Shown here one piece after another: positions 63,509-64,000 of a stretch of 64,000 bases of DNA. Positions within the stretch are counted from its first letter, which is position 1. Each line of letters opens with the position of its first letter. This DNA is from Rhodococcus opacus B4 (GTDB lineage: Bacteria; Actinomycetota; Actinomycetes; Mycobacteriales; Mycobacteriaceae): assembly GCF_000010805.1 (NCBI RefSeq), contig NC_012522.1:4526001-4590000 (forward strand), written 5' to 3'. The notes below the pieces were generated by a model, which saw only the letters and a list, made by a program, of their open reading frames with translations, did not search any database and was not told the DNA's origin. The translations under genes were made by a program, and so were the position numbers.

Positions 63509-64000
63509 GTGAGCCAGCTCTCCTTCTTCTCCGCGGAGGCGATGCCGCCGGCAGTCACCGATCTGTGCGGCCTCCTCGCGGCGACGGGCCAGGTGGTCAC
63601 GTCCGGAGGGCGGGCGCGCATCTCGATCGTGGTCGACGCGCAGTGGCGGGCGGAGGCGATCGCGGAGCTGATCGCGCAGGCCGGACTCGAGGTCGAGATC
63701 ACGCGCAGCGACGAAGGCAGCCCCCTCGTCCGCACTGCGTCAGTCGTCGACCTGCGGCCTCTCGCGGACCAGTGGACGAGGGGAGCGGTCAAGGCGGTGC
63801 CCTCAGGATGGGTGCCGTCGGGGCGTCAGCTGAGGGTGTGGGCGCTGGCGTCGGGCAGGGGCGAAGCGGAGGGCGAACGGTTCGTCCTCGGACTCGATCC
63901 GCACGCCCCGGATACCCACGCGCCGTTGGCGCAGGCGTTGATGCGGGCCGGCATCGCGCCGACGCTGATCGGCACCCGTGGGTCCGGTCCGGGGCTCCGG
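63509..64000 (+). CDS. Conserved hypothetical protein, Rv3647c-like (partial)
   Basis: The frame starts at GTG 63509 behind AAAAGGGGG and is open to the window edge (164 codons). It begins SQLSFFSAEAMPPAVTDLCGLLAATGQ and includes RISIVVDAQWRAEAIAELIAQAGLEVE. M. tuberculosis Rv3647c, of unknown function, follows cspA in the same way and precedes topA. No catalytic motif is visible. The gene is cut by the window end. Confidence 0.82.
   Translation, partial: MSQLSFFSAEAMPPAVTDLCGLLAATGQVVTSGGRARISIVVDAQWRAEAIAELIAQAGLEVEITRSDEGSPLVRTASVVDLRPLADQWTRGAVKAVPSGWVPSGRQLRVWALASGRGEAEGERFVLGLDPHAPDTHAPLAQALMRAGIAPTLIGTRGSGPGLR

Overview
The window is high-G+C actinobacterial DNA. From position ~22,200 to the end, gene content and order follow the Mycobacterium tuberculosis block Rv3683 to Rv3647c almost gene for gene: ponA2, whiB4, two ArsA-like ATPases, DUF4177, RidA, MBL hydrolase, crp, nth, TlpA, Nudix, marP, ephE, holin-like, acs, dpp, Fic-like, HAD, ssd, tad genes, mrfA, cspA. 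Proteins are mycobacterial in type but the block is interrupted by extra transport and catabolic genes. Together with the oxidoreductases and transporters on the left, this points to Rhodococcus, or a close relative in the Mycobacteriales with a large genome. No phage, transposase or CRISPR array was seen.

Layout. 1-5,400: end of a SulP-type transporter, an arylsulfatase, a DUF1254/DUF1214 protein, a remnant of a GAP-family membrane protein and a lipoprotein. 5,496-12,500: lysC-asd, a secreted lipase, a GAP-family protein overlapping a YihY/BrkB-type protein, a formylglycine-generating enzyme (the maturase that the sulfatase needs) and a multicopper oxidase cut off after its first domain. 12,587-17,000: a translationally coupled TetR/Baeyer-Villiger monooxygenase/ChoD-like oxidase/acetoacetate-decarboxylase-fold operon. 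17,014-22,150: ArsR-SRPBCC pair, furA-katA, a possible 19-residue membrane peptide, a YdjM-like protein, an iron-regulated binding protein with an IdeR box, and tRNA-Pro(CGG). 22,200-36,600: cell wall, redox, cAMP-receptor and DNA-repair genes. 36,601-41,300: nhaA, an MHS transporter and a multidomain class III cyclase, inserted relative to M. tuberculosis. 41,343-49,000: acs and the dpp peptide ABC operon. 49,031-56,071: a degenerate Fic protein, an HAD hydrolase, two probable small RNAs and the tad pilus operon. 56,260-60,386: an MHS transporter, LysR regulator and CoA-transferase pair, again an insertion. 60,404-64,000: an MrfA-type helicase, cspA and the start of an Rv3647c-like gene.

How the parts connect. 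cAMP is a recurring theme: a cyclase, the CRP receptor, a perfect TGTGA-N6-TCACA box in front of acs, and a near-perfect one inside the putative promoter of an Ms1-like RNA. Iron and peroxide are handled by furA-katA and the IdeR-controlled binding protein. The two non-coding candidates, an Ms1/MTS2823-like RNA on the minus strand and a 6C (B11-like) RNA on the plus strand, flank the HAD gene in the positions expected from mycobacterial synteny.

The most unusual feature is a family of eight intergenic palindromes with GTGAGT...ACTCAC type ends, in at least three core subtypes. Each lies just after a gene, and four of them supply that gene's TGA stop codon.
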